Assembly: GCA_963070105.1 (NCBI GenBank)
Contig: OY718806.1
Span: 7,771,865-7,835,864, forward strand
From: Litomosoides sigmodontis
Taxonomy: Eukaryota > Nematoda > Chromadorea > Rhabditida > Onchocercidae
Reading direction: 5' to 3'
Length of the DNA: 64,000 bases
Every line of letters begins with the position of its first letter. The first letter of the stretch is position 1. Under the pieces are notes generated by a model, which had not been told where the DNA came from, ran no database searches, and saw only the letters and a list, made by a program, of their open reading frames with translations. The position numbers were made by a program, and so were the translations under genes. This document shows positions 49,785 to 61,241 of the stretch, piece by piece.

Positions 49785-50175
49785 AACTTGAAGGAATACT
49801 GGGGGTGGACGCCAAGCAAATTGGAATCGCCGATGTTTAAAGCATTGTTGTAACTCAGAAACACCATACGATAAAAATCTAAGAATTGTTAAACCGATGA
49901 CAAATAAAGCTTTGAAATATTTTGCAGCTCTGTCTTTGTAGTCCTGTTGTTATTATTCAACAAGGAATACTTTTCAAATTCTTGTTTTCACCGGTGTTTT
50001 TTGGTAATTATGTATATTGGGTGAAAATTATTTTAAAGTTTATTTTTAGATTATTCTAGAAGCATATCTAGCTTCTTGCATCGTGTGATCGTGCTCGGCG
50101 TATTATTTTGGACTTGATGTTTCTAATGATGTTGTGGATTCCAGGTAATTAGTACAGTAAATGAGATATTGAACA
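49785..50175 (+). promoter_or_regulatory. PUS7-FBXO7 intercistronic region, possible operon spacer
   Basis: 391 bp separate the PUS7 stop from the FBXO7 ATG on the same strand. It contains an AATAAA signal (49903-49908) and, downstream, acceptor-like sites (TTGTAG at about 49936-49941; TTCCAG near 50141-50144). This spacing and order fit a nematode operon in which the second message is released by trans-splicing. The operon is inferred. Confidence 0.4.
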
Positions 50176-52741
50176 ATGAAACTAAGCGTCAAGGGTCCAG
50201 ATGGTAAGATAGAGGTCTTCGAAAAAGTGGATAACTGGAGTTTCTCGATTTTGCATCATGAAGTATTGCATCGGTTTAATTTAAAATGGTATGGAAATGG
50301 TCGTTTTTTCCTGTATTTTATTTTTGCTGGAAGTGGTCGGTATCTATGATTAATTTAGTTCTTTCAGCGCAATTAATCTGTTTCCAATATCCTGATTGAG
50401 CTTTTAGAAATCTGTTGTGCGTTTTGCCAAGAGTACAGTCACGGCCACTGATGGGAGATGTTCCAGTTTATTTGATTTCCTACAACCCATTTGTTTCAGT
50501 GATTTTGCATTGTTTTTCGGTAGTCGCGAATTGCCGGTAGATGATACAGAGCTTCTTAAATCAGATCTGGGATTCGTTAGTGGTGATCGCCTAAGATTGG
50601 TCGTAAGTAAGGACAAGTACGTGCTTCATTCAGTTTTTCTTCGTCTATTCCAAAGGAAAAATTCAGTAATTTGATGAGAACAGATTTTTGAAAAATGCGT
50701 TGTTAATTAGCATAAGATTACTCTGCTTCGCTTGCACCATGAGTTGTGATTTTGTTATTTAGACTTTCTTCTGCTGATGTCAGCGGAAGCTCTTCAGAAG
50801 TTTGCACAAGAACTGGAAATAGCAGTTCGGACAATACGAAAGAAGATGAAACTGTTTTCGAAATTGTGCTTGATGAAATGAAACAGGAAGGGTTTGAAGT
50901 AGGATTTGTTTTTGCACTAGTTAGAGCCAGTTTTACGTAAAGCATTTTCTGATGAATGAGAGGGAATTATCATTTTAGTCTTCATACAATCACAAAACTA
51001 TAATTTGGCGCATGCAAATATTTCTGGGATAATGACTTACTATTTGTTATCATTTGTTATCGTGTTAACAAAACTCGATCACACCACCGGTAAAATATAG
51101 CTCAAGAATGGAAGGAACGGTGTTTTATAACTGTTTTCTTGTGTTCATGGTTAAAATTCCGACAGCCGGTGGCATATTAGGCAGAGTAATATAGTAGATG
51201 ATATTAAACGGAAATATAAATAAAATGCTGACGAGAGAGGTCCTTAGGGTTTTAAATTATATAAAGGAGTGGTAAAAATTATGTAGACTTTGCCACTCAC
51301 TCTCACCATTATCAGAGAGAATCTAAATTGTTATCTCTGGTAATCCGGGTAAACCATTTAAATAAAATGATTTAAGCTAATTAAACATGTTTCTAAGCTG
51401 AGCTGGTTGTAGCGCGTAGAACAGAAAGATGATGGTAGACGTTGGACATTTCGTCATTCCGAATCAGTTCTCCTTATTGAGATCGATTTCCGTGTTTACA
51501 ATGACCGACTGGTGAAGTATGTTCACGTCACTGCCAGCATCTATCATCCTTCCGGTCGGCAGTTTCTAGAACCAGTTGTTTTAGAAGACGGAAGCAACGA
51601 TTTAAAAGATAGGGTTTCCGAGTGTTTGGTTTCACCGCTTAAGTTGGCGTTATTTGGACGTGAGTATTTTAACTTATTAGAATATTTGAATAAATTTATC
51701 AGTACTGTGGAAATATCTGGTCTGTTAACTGACGTCTTGTTTTATTACTAATTTGAATATTTGAAATGCCTTCAAAATGGTTTTTGCTGAGAGAAAAGTC
51801 CATTTATCCGAATTATGCTATATTTCTATGCAATTTCAGTTAGCTTTTGTAGTAGAATTGTTCAAAGTAATTAGTGCAAATATCCCCATCTTGAGTTTAT
51901 AAAATTTGCATCAATAATTTTTGGAGGTTTAGAATCGTTGTGCAGGGCATCATATCTGTTTACTTTTGGAGATAAAACTTTTCCATTATTATATAATGTA
52001 CATTGCAGTATGTTATACATGAAATTGATTAAATTACCCTTTGTATTCACGATGAAGTTTTAGATGAAAATCCATTATTACGTTTGCTTGGGATTGGAGT
52101 GATAGCTGAACATTTATTCGAAATGTTGGATGCTAGAAGTCTGCTACGATTAGAAAGAACAAATAAATATGCTCTTAAACTTTGTCGAAGTCAAAATATG
52201 GAAAGAATTTGGAGAGTTTTCTGTGAAAGAGATTTTGGAAAAAGTAATTATCTTGCTTTTTAAACATATTTTTTCTATTTGATTAAAAAATTGAATCATT
52301 GCAAAGATATTAAGTAAAGTATTACTTTTTTCAACTACAAATTTTGTTTAAGATGCTGGTGTATCAAAAAAAGAGACATATCGCGAGGCATATAAAAGAT
52401 TCCACATTCTACATGTTCGAGACCTTACTTTTCTGCGAAATCTGCTGGAACCTGATTATCACTTTGATGTTGCTGTTCGTCCAACTTTTCCGAATCCAAC
52501 ATACGGACAAATACAACCTGATCCTGATGTTCCTGAAGGCCCATTCCAACCTGCTTCCCAGAACCCGTACATGCCACCCCCAAATCCTTTTCCACTTCCC
52601 CGTCCAGGAAATCCTCTCGATCCGTTCTCCGGCACTGAATTCTTACCGAACCGTCCTCTTAGACCTATGGGTACTCCTAGAATGCTGCCACGCAGTCCTC
52701 GTACGCCAAATCAAGGAAGCATGTATCGTAATTACATATGA
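50176..52741 (+). CDS. F-box only protein 7 (FBXO7) homologue
   Basis: Six exons: 50176-50288, 50500-50616, 50763-50898, 51413-51659, 52064-52243 and 52353-52741. They give 1,182 nt, 393 aa. Domain order matches FBXO7: an N-terminal ubiquitin-like fold (MKLSVKGPDGKIEVFE ... DLGFVSGDRLRLV, residues 1-~75), an acidic linker, an FP (PI31-like dimerisation) domain (RRWTFRHSESVLLIEIDFRV ... KYVHVTASIYHPSG), an F-box (LGIGVIAEHLFEMLDARSLL ... ERIWRVFCERDFG) and a Pro/Arg-rich C-terminus (NPYMPPPNPFPLPRPGNPLD ... SMYRNYI). FBXO7 is the substrate receptor of an SCF ubiquitin ligase and binds the proteasome regulator PI31; human mutations cause parkinsonism. The exon 2 donor AA|GTACGT is preferred because earlier GT sites break the frame. 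The gene appears complete and lies just downstream of PUS7. Confidence 0.92.
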
Positions 52742-52787
52742 CGTTCAGTGAATCCAATGTTCCGATGAACGGGTGGATCTACATTTC

Positions 52788-52976
52788 GCTCAATGTCATG
52801 TTTACATGCAATATACTTCTTTCAATTCTTTTAATAATATTGCAGTGAACTTTTTTTTAGTATTATGTCTATATGCGATGTACTTTCAGTAACACTGCAG
52901 TGAATTTTTTTCTCTCAATATCATGCTTACGTGCAATATACTTCTTTCAATAATATTGCAGTAAACTCTTTTCCAT
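52788..52976. repeat. Degenerate tandem repeat, about three ~58-bp copies
   Basis: Three diverged copies share the sequence order 'ATGYNNACATGCAATATACTT' / 'CTTTCAATAATATTGCAGTRAA' with T-rich ends. It begins within 50 bp of the FBXO7 stop and may be part of its 3' UTR. Confidence 0.7.
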
Positions 52977-55900
52977 GTATTTTTTATTGGTTATGATTAT
53001 GTTGCAGTGATAATCGCTGCAAAAATTTATCAAGAATTAGGTGGTGAAGTGACTACTTTTAGGTTCAAAACTTGAACGATGATTTGCATTATGTGCATTT
53101 TGCCGTTTTTGGTGGAAGATCACTTTGTAACTATGTGCGTAACAAAATTAAATGCGTAATAGAACCTAATTGTATTAATGATTTTCATTAATTGTCATCC
53201 CAGTCACACTTTCGTTGATTGAATTTTTCTCTTAATTGATGAATCGTTATAAATCTTTCACCATAACTTTCATTCTATAGTTGCTCATTGGATATGATCA
53301 TTATTTGGTTAGTAACATATCAGTGATGTTTTCCTTACGAAAAAGAGTATATCAAAAGTGTTATTAATTGAATTTAGTGACAAAAGGAGATGTTGAGAAT
53401 GACGATTTTAGTTATGGATTAGAATAGTTAAAAGTGGAGGAATTCCATTAAAGAGTTTCCAGCTGCTGCAAAAAATGTAAACTTCAGTTGTCAGTTAATC
53501 GCATTAGGGCTTCAGCTATTTAATTGATTGAAAAACGAGGAGGATAGTCTGAAAAGGGACTGGTAGTTGTACCAGTTTTTAGGGAACTAAAGCTCGCAGT
53601 AGTTCCAAGCCACTCCATCGATTGCAAGTTTTACACACAGAAAAAGTATGATGGGAAAAAGGAAAATTGCACTTTTAAATTTCCATTAATCATCAGTTCT
53701 CTCCTGTCTGCGCGTCTTGCTGCATCTTTGATGTTAATCCAACAAATGTCCTGTAGAAAACGAAAATTTCTATTAGCTAATGATTTAGGAGCGACAAACG
53801 TTTACCCTTTGCTTGGTTTTTATGTGATTGCAAAGGATGATGAACTGTGAAGGAAAACAGGGAATTATTTTCAATCACTGCCCATCCAATCTCAGACTTC
53901 CCGATGATGATTCAATCTCAGCGGTCAACAGAATTTGTCAAATTACCAAAGGTACTTGTTTGAAGCACAAAAGTTATGTTTTCCTGTGCGGAATCTTAAC
54001 GGATGTGTAGCGTTCATCGTAATCGTTGCGTCCGTCCCCTCTATTCAACGAATATGAAAAGCGTTTCAGCTTACGTACGGAAAATGATATTTAATGTGCT
54101 ATAAAGTGAAGCAAAGTATGGAAGCAAATGGCTTGAAATTTTTTAGGGTTGAAATTGTAATAGATTTTAGTAAGAATCCATGCTTAATTCTCTTAGTGCG
54201 TTTGTTTGATAGGTGAAATTAGTCACAGTTTTCGAGCGCCCATCGTTTATAGCATCGATTTGCCGCTTTTTGCTCATTTATGAACTTATTTATTGCCTTT
54301 CAAAACTTTCCCTTCTCCCATTACAGCTGCAACATTTCCAAGCGCTTAATTCAGTTCAGAAGTTCGCTGAGGATGAAAATTCTTAATGAAATCTCATGTA
54401 GATAGGGAGAGATTTTAGCAGCAATAGTGGGTTAGCAGTTATAGCTAACCCTCCTCAACACTTCGCTCAATGAGACAAAGAAACTGGTTGTGAAATTGTT
54501 TAGTCTTTCCAAATCATATTTAAACATTCATCAAATCTTCAACTACTTCGACGCTTTTATTGTTATTGTTATTCAGTTTAATTTTTATGTTTTTCATTAA
54601 GCTATTGTCTCATTATTTTTGTCGTGAGATGAAGCGTTTAGATGAACACGTTTTCGTTCACGGAAATGTTTGCATGACTATCTATCTCTACACGTAAATA
54701 AATGTTATTTGTTACACTGAGGTATTTCAATACTTTGTCGTATGCACTGTATAATTTATATGGCTTCCCATTAATAAGAGAGGCAGTTGAAATGTACATT
54801 TGAAGGAATGAAGGGAGGAGTGAATTGATGATGAAAAATTAGTTGGCCATGAATTATGACTGTAAAAAAATTAAATTGAATTAGTCAGTAGAATTGACGC
54901 ACCAAATAATCCGAAGACAAATTTATTTAATTTTTTTTTTAAATTGTATTTCTTCTTTCCGTTAGATGCTGTTTGAAAATTTTCTTCATTAATTTCAATT
55001 GTAACAACTTGGTACAAAAATGGAATGTACAAAAAATGTACAAAAATATTCTTTTACTTCTTTTTCTTCGAACCGTACTTTGATGCTTACATATGATCAA
55101 TCATCTGTTAACTTCACTCTTTTTACATTTCACGGTCCTGCTTTCACATTAGATGCATCACTTTGCTTAATATCACAAATATATATCTTTATATTTCACT
55201 AGAAACGTGATCTATGACGCACGAATGTCTATAGTTCCATGAGAGTGAGAGATCTTAGTAATTTTCTTAAATTCTTTGCAAGACAGTTCGTTAATCCTAC
55301 ACAGGAAATTACTGGAACTTGATCGGCAATCAATGATGGATATCTATTTATTTATAGTTAACTGAAGCATTACACGGCGATATTGATTATCACTTAGGTA
55401 AAATGAGATTGATCCATTAAACAGTTGAATTTGTACCATTACTGTACGCTTTTTACGGTATGATGCACTAAGCTGAGATTGGGTGAACGGAAGGTAGAGT
55501 CTCAGTGGCAGACATTTTTTCCGTTTCTTTTATTGCTTTTTCTTCATTAAACTTTCATTGGTAATGTTTGATCTGTTGAAATTGAGGAAACCTTCACATT
55601 TATTCAATAGAAAGGATACTGTACAAGTCTGTAAAGCGCTTTGGAACATCTAATAAAATATTGGGTTTTGAAAAAGCATTAATTTGATGATAGCAATTAT
55701 TAACTGTTTCCGCTAGGTGGATATAAAACTTCCGTTCAGTGATTGATGATAATTTAGTGAATGAATGATATGATGATGAATTACAGCTCGAAGGATGTAG
55801 TGTACTGTGAAATCTGACGTCGCGGATCGTGACAAGATTTGCACAGTTGTTTTATCGAAATTAAAAGCATTTCCGGCGTATTATTAGCTTGAAAAGCTGA

Positions 55901-57266
55901 CGAATTTTAGTCAGCACTATTTACTTTTACTTTCTGCTTCTAGTTTTGTCATTTAAAAATGATCCCTTGTAATTTCGTGGCAAACTTTTAGACAAATTTG
56001 AGCTTTACATTTTTCTTTTTCTAAGCAGCAAAGCTTCATCATGATTCAGACCAGTGTCGCATAAATGAATTCGAAAATTAGTAGGAAATTTCAGGAAGTT
56101 GAAACTCAAAGTGTGAAACTGTCTTTTTGCAAGAAGAATTAGCTTATTAGTCTTGCAGATCAATTATTAAAAATTCACACCTCTTAAATTAGAACCGTGC
56201 AACTTCGAGATGTGCCTCTTCTCTTCCTTCTTGGCTACTAAGATCAGATTGCCGATGAATTTGAAAGGAAATGAGCGGAAGGCGCACAAATTCTACATTC
56301 CACTTCGCTTCATTGTCTTTCCAGGAAATCACGTCTGGAAAATGTGATTTTTTTTACGGCAATTTTCAATGTAATGGATAAGTCGATGGTAAGTGAAAAT
56401 GAGTGGATGTAGTTAGACATAGATAGTTGGATGGAGAGATGAATAGTAATGTGGAGAGAGATGGAGGGATGGACGGTGGAGAGTGCTAAGGAATCGTTCG
56501 GTTACTTAATATGGTCAGTGGGTGCAGCGGACAATAGGAGAGGGACGTGGGCGGAAGAATGGAGGTTGGGACGGGTTCAGTTGATGTCCCGGATAACTTG
56601 CGGCATTCTGTTATGTGTTCCTCGGTACGACTGCGGTGGCGGCTCTCCATGTTCTCGTGGATGATCCCTATGTGCTTCATTGTAATTAGCTTGGTTAATT
56701 TCTATTGAAATGAAATTATTCGCTGCATAATTTGACAATTCCTAAATGAAAGCGGGTGAACTAAAATTTTTTCGTGGTAAATCAAAATTTGTCCATTCGA
56801 TATTGTATGGGTAAATTTTATTAAAAAGAATTGAACAGTGTGGAATTGTGTAATGAAGTGCTACATACTTAATTAAATAAGAGAGGGAAAGAGAAAATGA
56901 AATTCGATGTGTTACACAACAATTTCCACTTTGCGTTTCATTTTCTTCTTCGTCCTTGATTTAATCAGTGACCAGAGCATGAGGAATATTAACGTGTTTC
57001 GCGCTGTCACAAATTTTTGTGATATGTGAATATGGTCTAATCAACAGAAAGCAATAGATAAGTTAATTTCCGATCTCTTAAACCCCTTTAAAAAAGTTGC
57101 ATGGATGTGATGCTCGAAGAGTAGGAAGAGTTTAAGACTAATTCATTTTTCTAAAAAATTTAATTACGCTGGTTGATGTTGATGTGCATTGCTACTTCTA
57201 GGCGAATCGGTTGTCAAATGTTGAAGTGTTCAAGACATTAAATGTTGAAAGTGATCATAATGGTAG

Positions 57267-57315
57267 CACTTTACGTAGTAATCAATGATAACTACCTTAG
57301 TTACTATGTAAAGTG
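57267..57315. repeat. Imperfect inverted repeat
   Basis: Arms 57267-57281 and 57301-57315 (CACTTTACGTAGTAA against TTACTATGTAAAGTG) pair 14 of 15 with a 19-nt spacer. Confidence 0.6.
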
Positions 57316-57689
57316 AACCACCGATGACATGTCTTATTCACTTCAGGAACCTTCGGATTACCATTACTCAAACTGTTAGTTTTTTTAAAAGTATATCATT
57401 TATAATTCATCAATTTCCACAAAGCATCTCCGTTGTGTTGTGAAGAGGTTCGTTTACGTTACCGTTAGTCTCCCAGCGCCTTTGTTTAATGACAAAATGT
57501 GACCTCGTTATTTTCCTAGCTGGACTTCATACTTCTCGTCTTATACGTCAATTAGTTATGACAAAACGTTGCTTAACCAAGGACGTAACAGACATACGCA
57601 TTACCCACGCAGAACAATCCTTCATGTAAATCTGGGGCTAGAGGAATAAGAGTTCACTTAAATAGCCCGAAGCACCTTACAGGCATGTA

Positions 57690-57707
57690 ACACACACGCA
57701 CATACGT

Positions 57708-57743
<36 letters not shown>

Positions 57744-57782
57744 ACACGCATGCACACCTATAGACGCACACGCACATATGCA
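57690..57782. repeat. (CA)n microsatellite with compound CACA/CGCA flanks
   Basis: A pure run of about 16 CA units lies between about 57712 and 57741, flanked on both sides by interrupted ACACGCAC/CATACGTA sequence. Confidence 0.93.
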
Positions 57783-58259
57783 AATGAATAAAAGCAGATT
57801 CGTGTTGGCAGTAGCGGATGTAATTACCAGTTGTTTAAGGTAAAGGTATCGGTTGTGATTAACGGCAGCTGATGATAACGGTGGCCCCCCGTAATGTTGC
57901 GTTAGTATCGCATCGTTGTTGTTTTGCGTGCGGTGGCATCATCAGGAGATATTTCATTGAATTATTCGTGCCAGTAACGCCGAGCGTTGTTGTTTTTGAT
58001 ACTGTTTTTTTTTGAGTATAACTTGCAATACACATAATTTACAGGGACGCCCCGCACTTTATCACGTCTCGAAGATTTTCTCACGTCGAGACATTACCTT
58101 TTTTTGTCGAATAAAGTCATTTCTGTTTGTAACTTTACGCTTTTTTTATAAAATTACGTGCAGACCTTGATGTGAAAATTGATGCGAGAAACTTGCTTAA
58201 GGATACGTATGTCTCTTTTCCAGGTGATTGAACTTTTATCGAAGTAAAAGTGCGAAAAT

Positions 58260-61241
58260 ATGAGGAATGAACGTTTGTCATGCGGGCGCGAAGCGAGTTC
58301 CTTGATGTGCTATGATTCTCCATCAACATCACCGGTTTCAAAATTGGATGCAGAAGTGATTGTTATTGGTAATTATTTATTCTCCATAATTTATTTTAAT
58401 TTTTCTCCTCCTCTTCTTTAATAATATTGCATTTGTTGCAGATAATTTCACTCTAGAATAATCTTGAGGTGTTAGGGGGCCAAAAAGCAACCCATGTCGC
58501 GTGGTACTACATAAAATTTTAGTTATTTGAAATTTTAATAAAAATAATAGCTCTAACAAACAATGAATTGGATGAGAATCTCTTGAGTTGATGGTGTAAT
58601 TGTGTACGAAGTAGATCGATTTCGTACAAGCTAAAATAATGCTACAAATAATGTCACGCTTAGTTTATCTTTAGTTTATCAGTTGATTAAAATATTTAAT
58701 GAAGTATTGTAAGCAAATATATTAAACGAATAATTCTACAATTTTCAGGGAATGGGCCGGCCGGTTTATCGCTGTCAGCGTTTCTTTCAGGATGGTTACC
58801 TTTCTATTCTCCAACTGACGGTCCTCACCCTAATGGTTTAGTCCATGAGAAACTTATTGAACATGGCGAAGAATCACTGCTCGACCAGGTTTTTTTTTTG
58901 CATAATGTCGTCAACTTAAAAATCGCGACACTTAAGTTAACATCGTTTGAGTTAACACGTAACACTGTTTGATATGCGAGTTTTGTAAGACAGCTTTTTT
59001 AATCCTAAATAGTGTTTGACTTCAGGACTTTTCCTGGCTTGACAATAGCATCAACATGATGAACAGTGGGGCAAGACCTCTTTCATTGTTGTATGACACA
59101 TTGGTACATCCTAATGCCGAAACTGGAACTCTTGGAAGATCGAAACTTTGTTGGATATACGATCATAAGCGTGCTGTTTCACACTTAGTAGTTGCACAAA
59201 CACCAATTGGCGGATCTTGGAATAATTACGACGACAATGTATCTTTTTTTTAGTGGAATTGTATAGTTAAGAAATTTTTCAAAAAAATCGGTTTGTTTTG
59301 AGTAACATGCTTTCAGGTGGTATCGGTCAGTGTAGGCAGTTTTCTTGATCTTCCAGCTTTTCTTGTTGCTGATTGGTGTGGAGAAAATAATCTTGATAAT
59401 CGTCTTCCAGCACCGCTTTATCGAAAATACCTGTCAGATTATGCGAGAAGAGTATATAAAGATGAAAATATTATTTGTGGTTTGAAAGTGACGTGCATAG
59501 AGGTGATAATTCCAAATTAATGTTCATTGAGGACGTGATATTTGTTTATGCTATCAACTAATGGAGGAGGTTGTCTGTGTCAGCGATTGGACTGTTTCGC
59601 TTAGCTTACTTGCTTTTTTAGTGACAAACTTATGGAAAAAAAGGCTGACCAAATTTTTAATTTTTTTAGAAATGTTCAAGTAGCTGCATGGATGGATTTT
59701 GGGAAGTTCGTGGCACAAAAAATGGTGAACCTGTAATATTAAGATGTAAAAAAGTTGTATTAGCTTGTGGCAGAAATCAGGATCGATTACTTGGCGTAAG
59801 TTTTAATTTTTTTGAACCAAAATAACTATTATTCATAGGATACGAAGGAGATGAAGGAAGAAAGAAGATAAAGCATAGATTGAAATATGAAGAGAGGAAA
59901 CTAGTTCAGCGAGTGGCTTCTATTCTTTTTGGTGGATAAAAAGATGAGAAGTCAGATACGATTCAACTATGTAGAGGCTACGAAGTCTGGACTTGAAGCT
60001 TTTATTTTAAGATAGAAGGAGAACAGGAAGACGATCACGTTGTTCACAATCTACGCGATTTAAAACGACTGCTTGCTTTACCAGCTACAGCCAAATTTTC
60101 GAAAAACAAAGTTATTGTAGTTGGAGATGGAGTTAGCGCTGCTGATTCAGTATTGCATTGTCTCACTTCACGCATTCCTGTGCTTCATGTAATTCGTCGG
60201 TCGGACAAGCAGTTACGCTGTAAGTTCTTGAAATTAAAAAAGAGCAAATATTTATAATTTGGTGCATATTGTAAAAACTGTAAGCTAGGTATAATTCTGC
60301 CAATAAAGTTTGGTATTTCGATAACAGAAAAAAATCTGTGAATTATTCGGCGTTTCGTAAAAAAATTTATATCCAATATAATCTTTGGAGATTGTCACGT
60401 GTTTCATTCTTATCAGCAATGAATATGAATCGAAACGTAAAACAGCTTTTTTGCTGGAAATCATCTAACCATATTTTAGTTACACAATTGTCACGTCTTA
60501 ATTCATCTCTCTATCCGGAATATTCAAGAATTTTCAAGTTAATGGTAGGACATTGTGAAGATTATTACTATACCAAAGTAACGTGCGCTACCGTTGAATC
60601 GTTGAATAAAGGCACAGTTTGCATCAAAAGTCGGCAAGGGATTTTCATTGTAAGTTTTTTGGGTGCAATAACATTTGTGCACGAAGTGTTATACTGGATG
60701 CTTTTGACATAAAAAAAAGAATGATATTTTGAAATTTGCGATATGAAGCGAGCAAATGAAATGCGAAGTGAGACTTTGTATATCGAAGATGGTGATTTGC
60801 TCCGAGTAGCGCTCTACAGGCCTAGCGGATATCTGTGTTTTCCTTATCCATCAGGAAAATTATTACTGGCTTTTTCCAGCACATTCGAAGTGAAATTTTT
60901 CAGGAGAATTTTCGAGTCTTATGCATTTGTGTTGGTAAAGAATCAGATCTGAGCATGTTGACGGACAAATATACATTTCAAGATTATTATTGTAATGAAG
61001 ATTCATCGCTCTTTCGCATCGGTTCGCTCGCGGGCGACCATTTTGTGAGATATCTTGTTGGTAAGATATATATGCTGAACTAAATCAAACTATAAAATTT
61101 AGTTTTGGATTGCCGAAAATTATCACTTACTACAGAATTTTGGCTACAGAATTTTCTCTATGATTTCTGAAAATGTGACCCAATTTATGAGAAAAAACTT
61201 TTGCAGGTGGTGCTATGGATGTTGCTCGATATCTGATGTAA
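58260..61241 (+). CDS. OSGIN-like (oxidative stress-induced growth inhibitor) flavoprotein
   Basis: Nine exons: 58260-58368, 58749-58888, 59026-59238, 59317-59502, 59670-59795, 60012-60219, 60480-60649, 60904-61060 and 61207-61241. They give 1,344 nt, 447 aa. It resembles OSGIN1/2, flavin-monooxygenase-related proteins. Visible are the FAD-binding [20 protein letters not shown] (residues ~30-50), [20 protein letters not shown], the C-terminal end of a Rossmann unit [12 protein letters not shown], a second dinucleotide motif [31 protein letters not shown], and the family's C-terminal [20 protein letters not shown]. Human OSGIN1 is induced by oxidative stress and slows growth; the enzymatic reaction here is inferred to be NADPH-dependent oxygenation. 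A TTTTCCAG acceptor 37 nt before the ATG suggests trans-splicing. Exon 7 could instead begin at 60417, adding 21 codons in frame. Confidence 0.92.

Larger units (their letters stand above)
52742..58259. other. 5.5 kb gene-poor region
   Basis: It contains a degenerate ~58-bp tandem repeat right after FBXO7, a GC-richer purine-biased patch (56400-56670) with meaningless overlapping frames, an imperfect inverted repeat (57267-57315), a (CA)n block, and the OSGIN promoter side. No gene is supportable. Confidence 0.4.

Noticed and set aside
52344..52751. 135-codon + strand ORF
   Set aside because: It is the wrong frame of FBXO7 exon 6; the proper frame gives the Pro-rich C-terminus.
56449..56680. 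Overlapping open frames on both strands in a GC-richer patch
   Set aside because: No domain, no splice sites and low-complexity Gly/Arg/Trp content; base composition alone explains the lack of stops.
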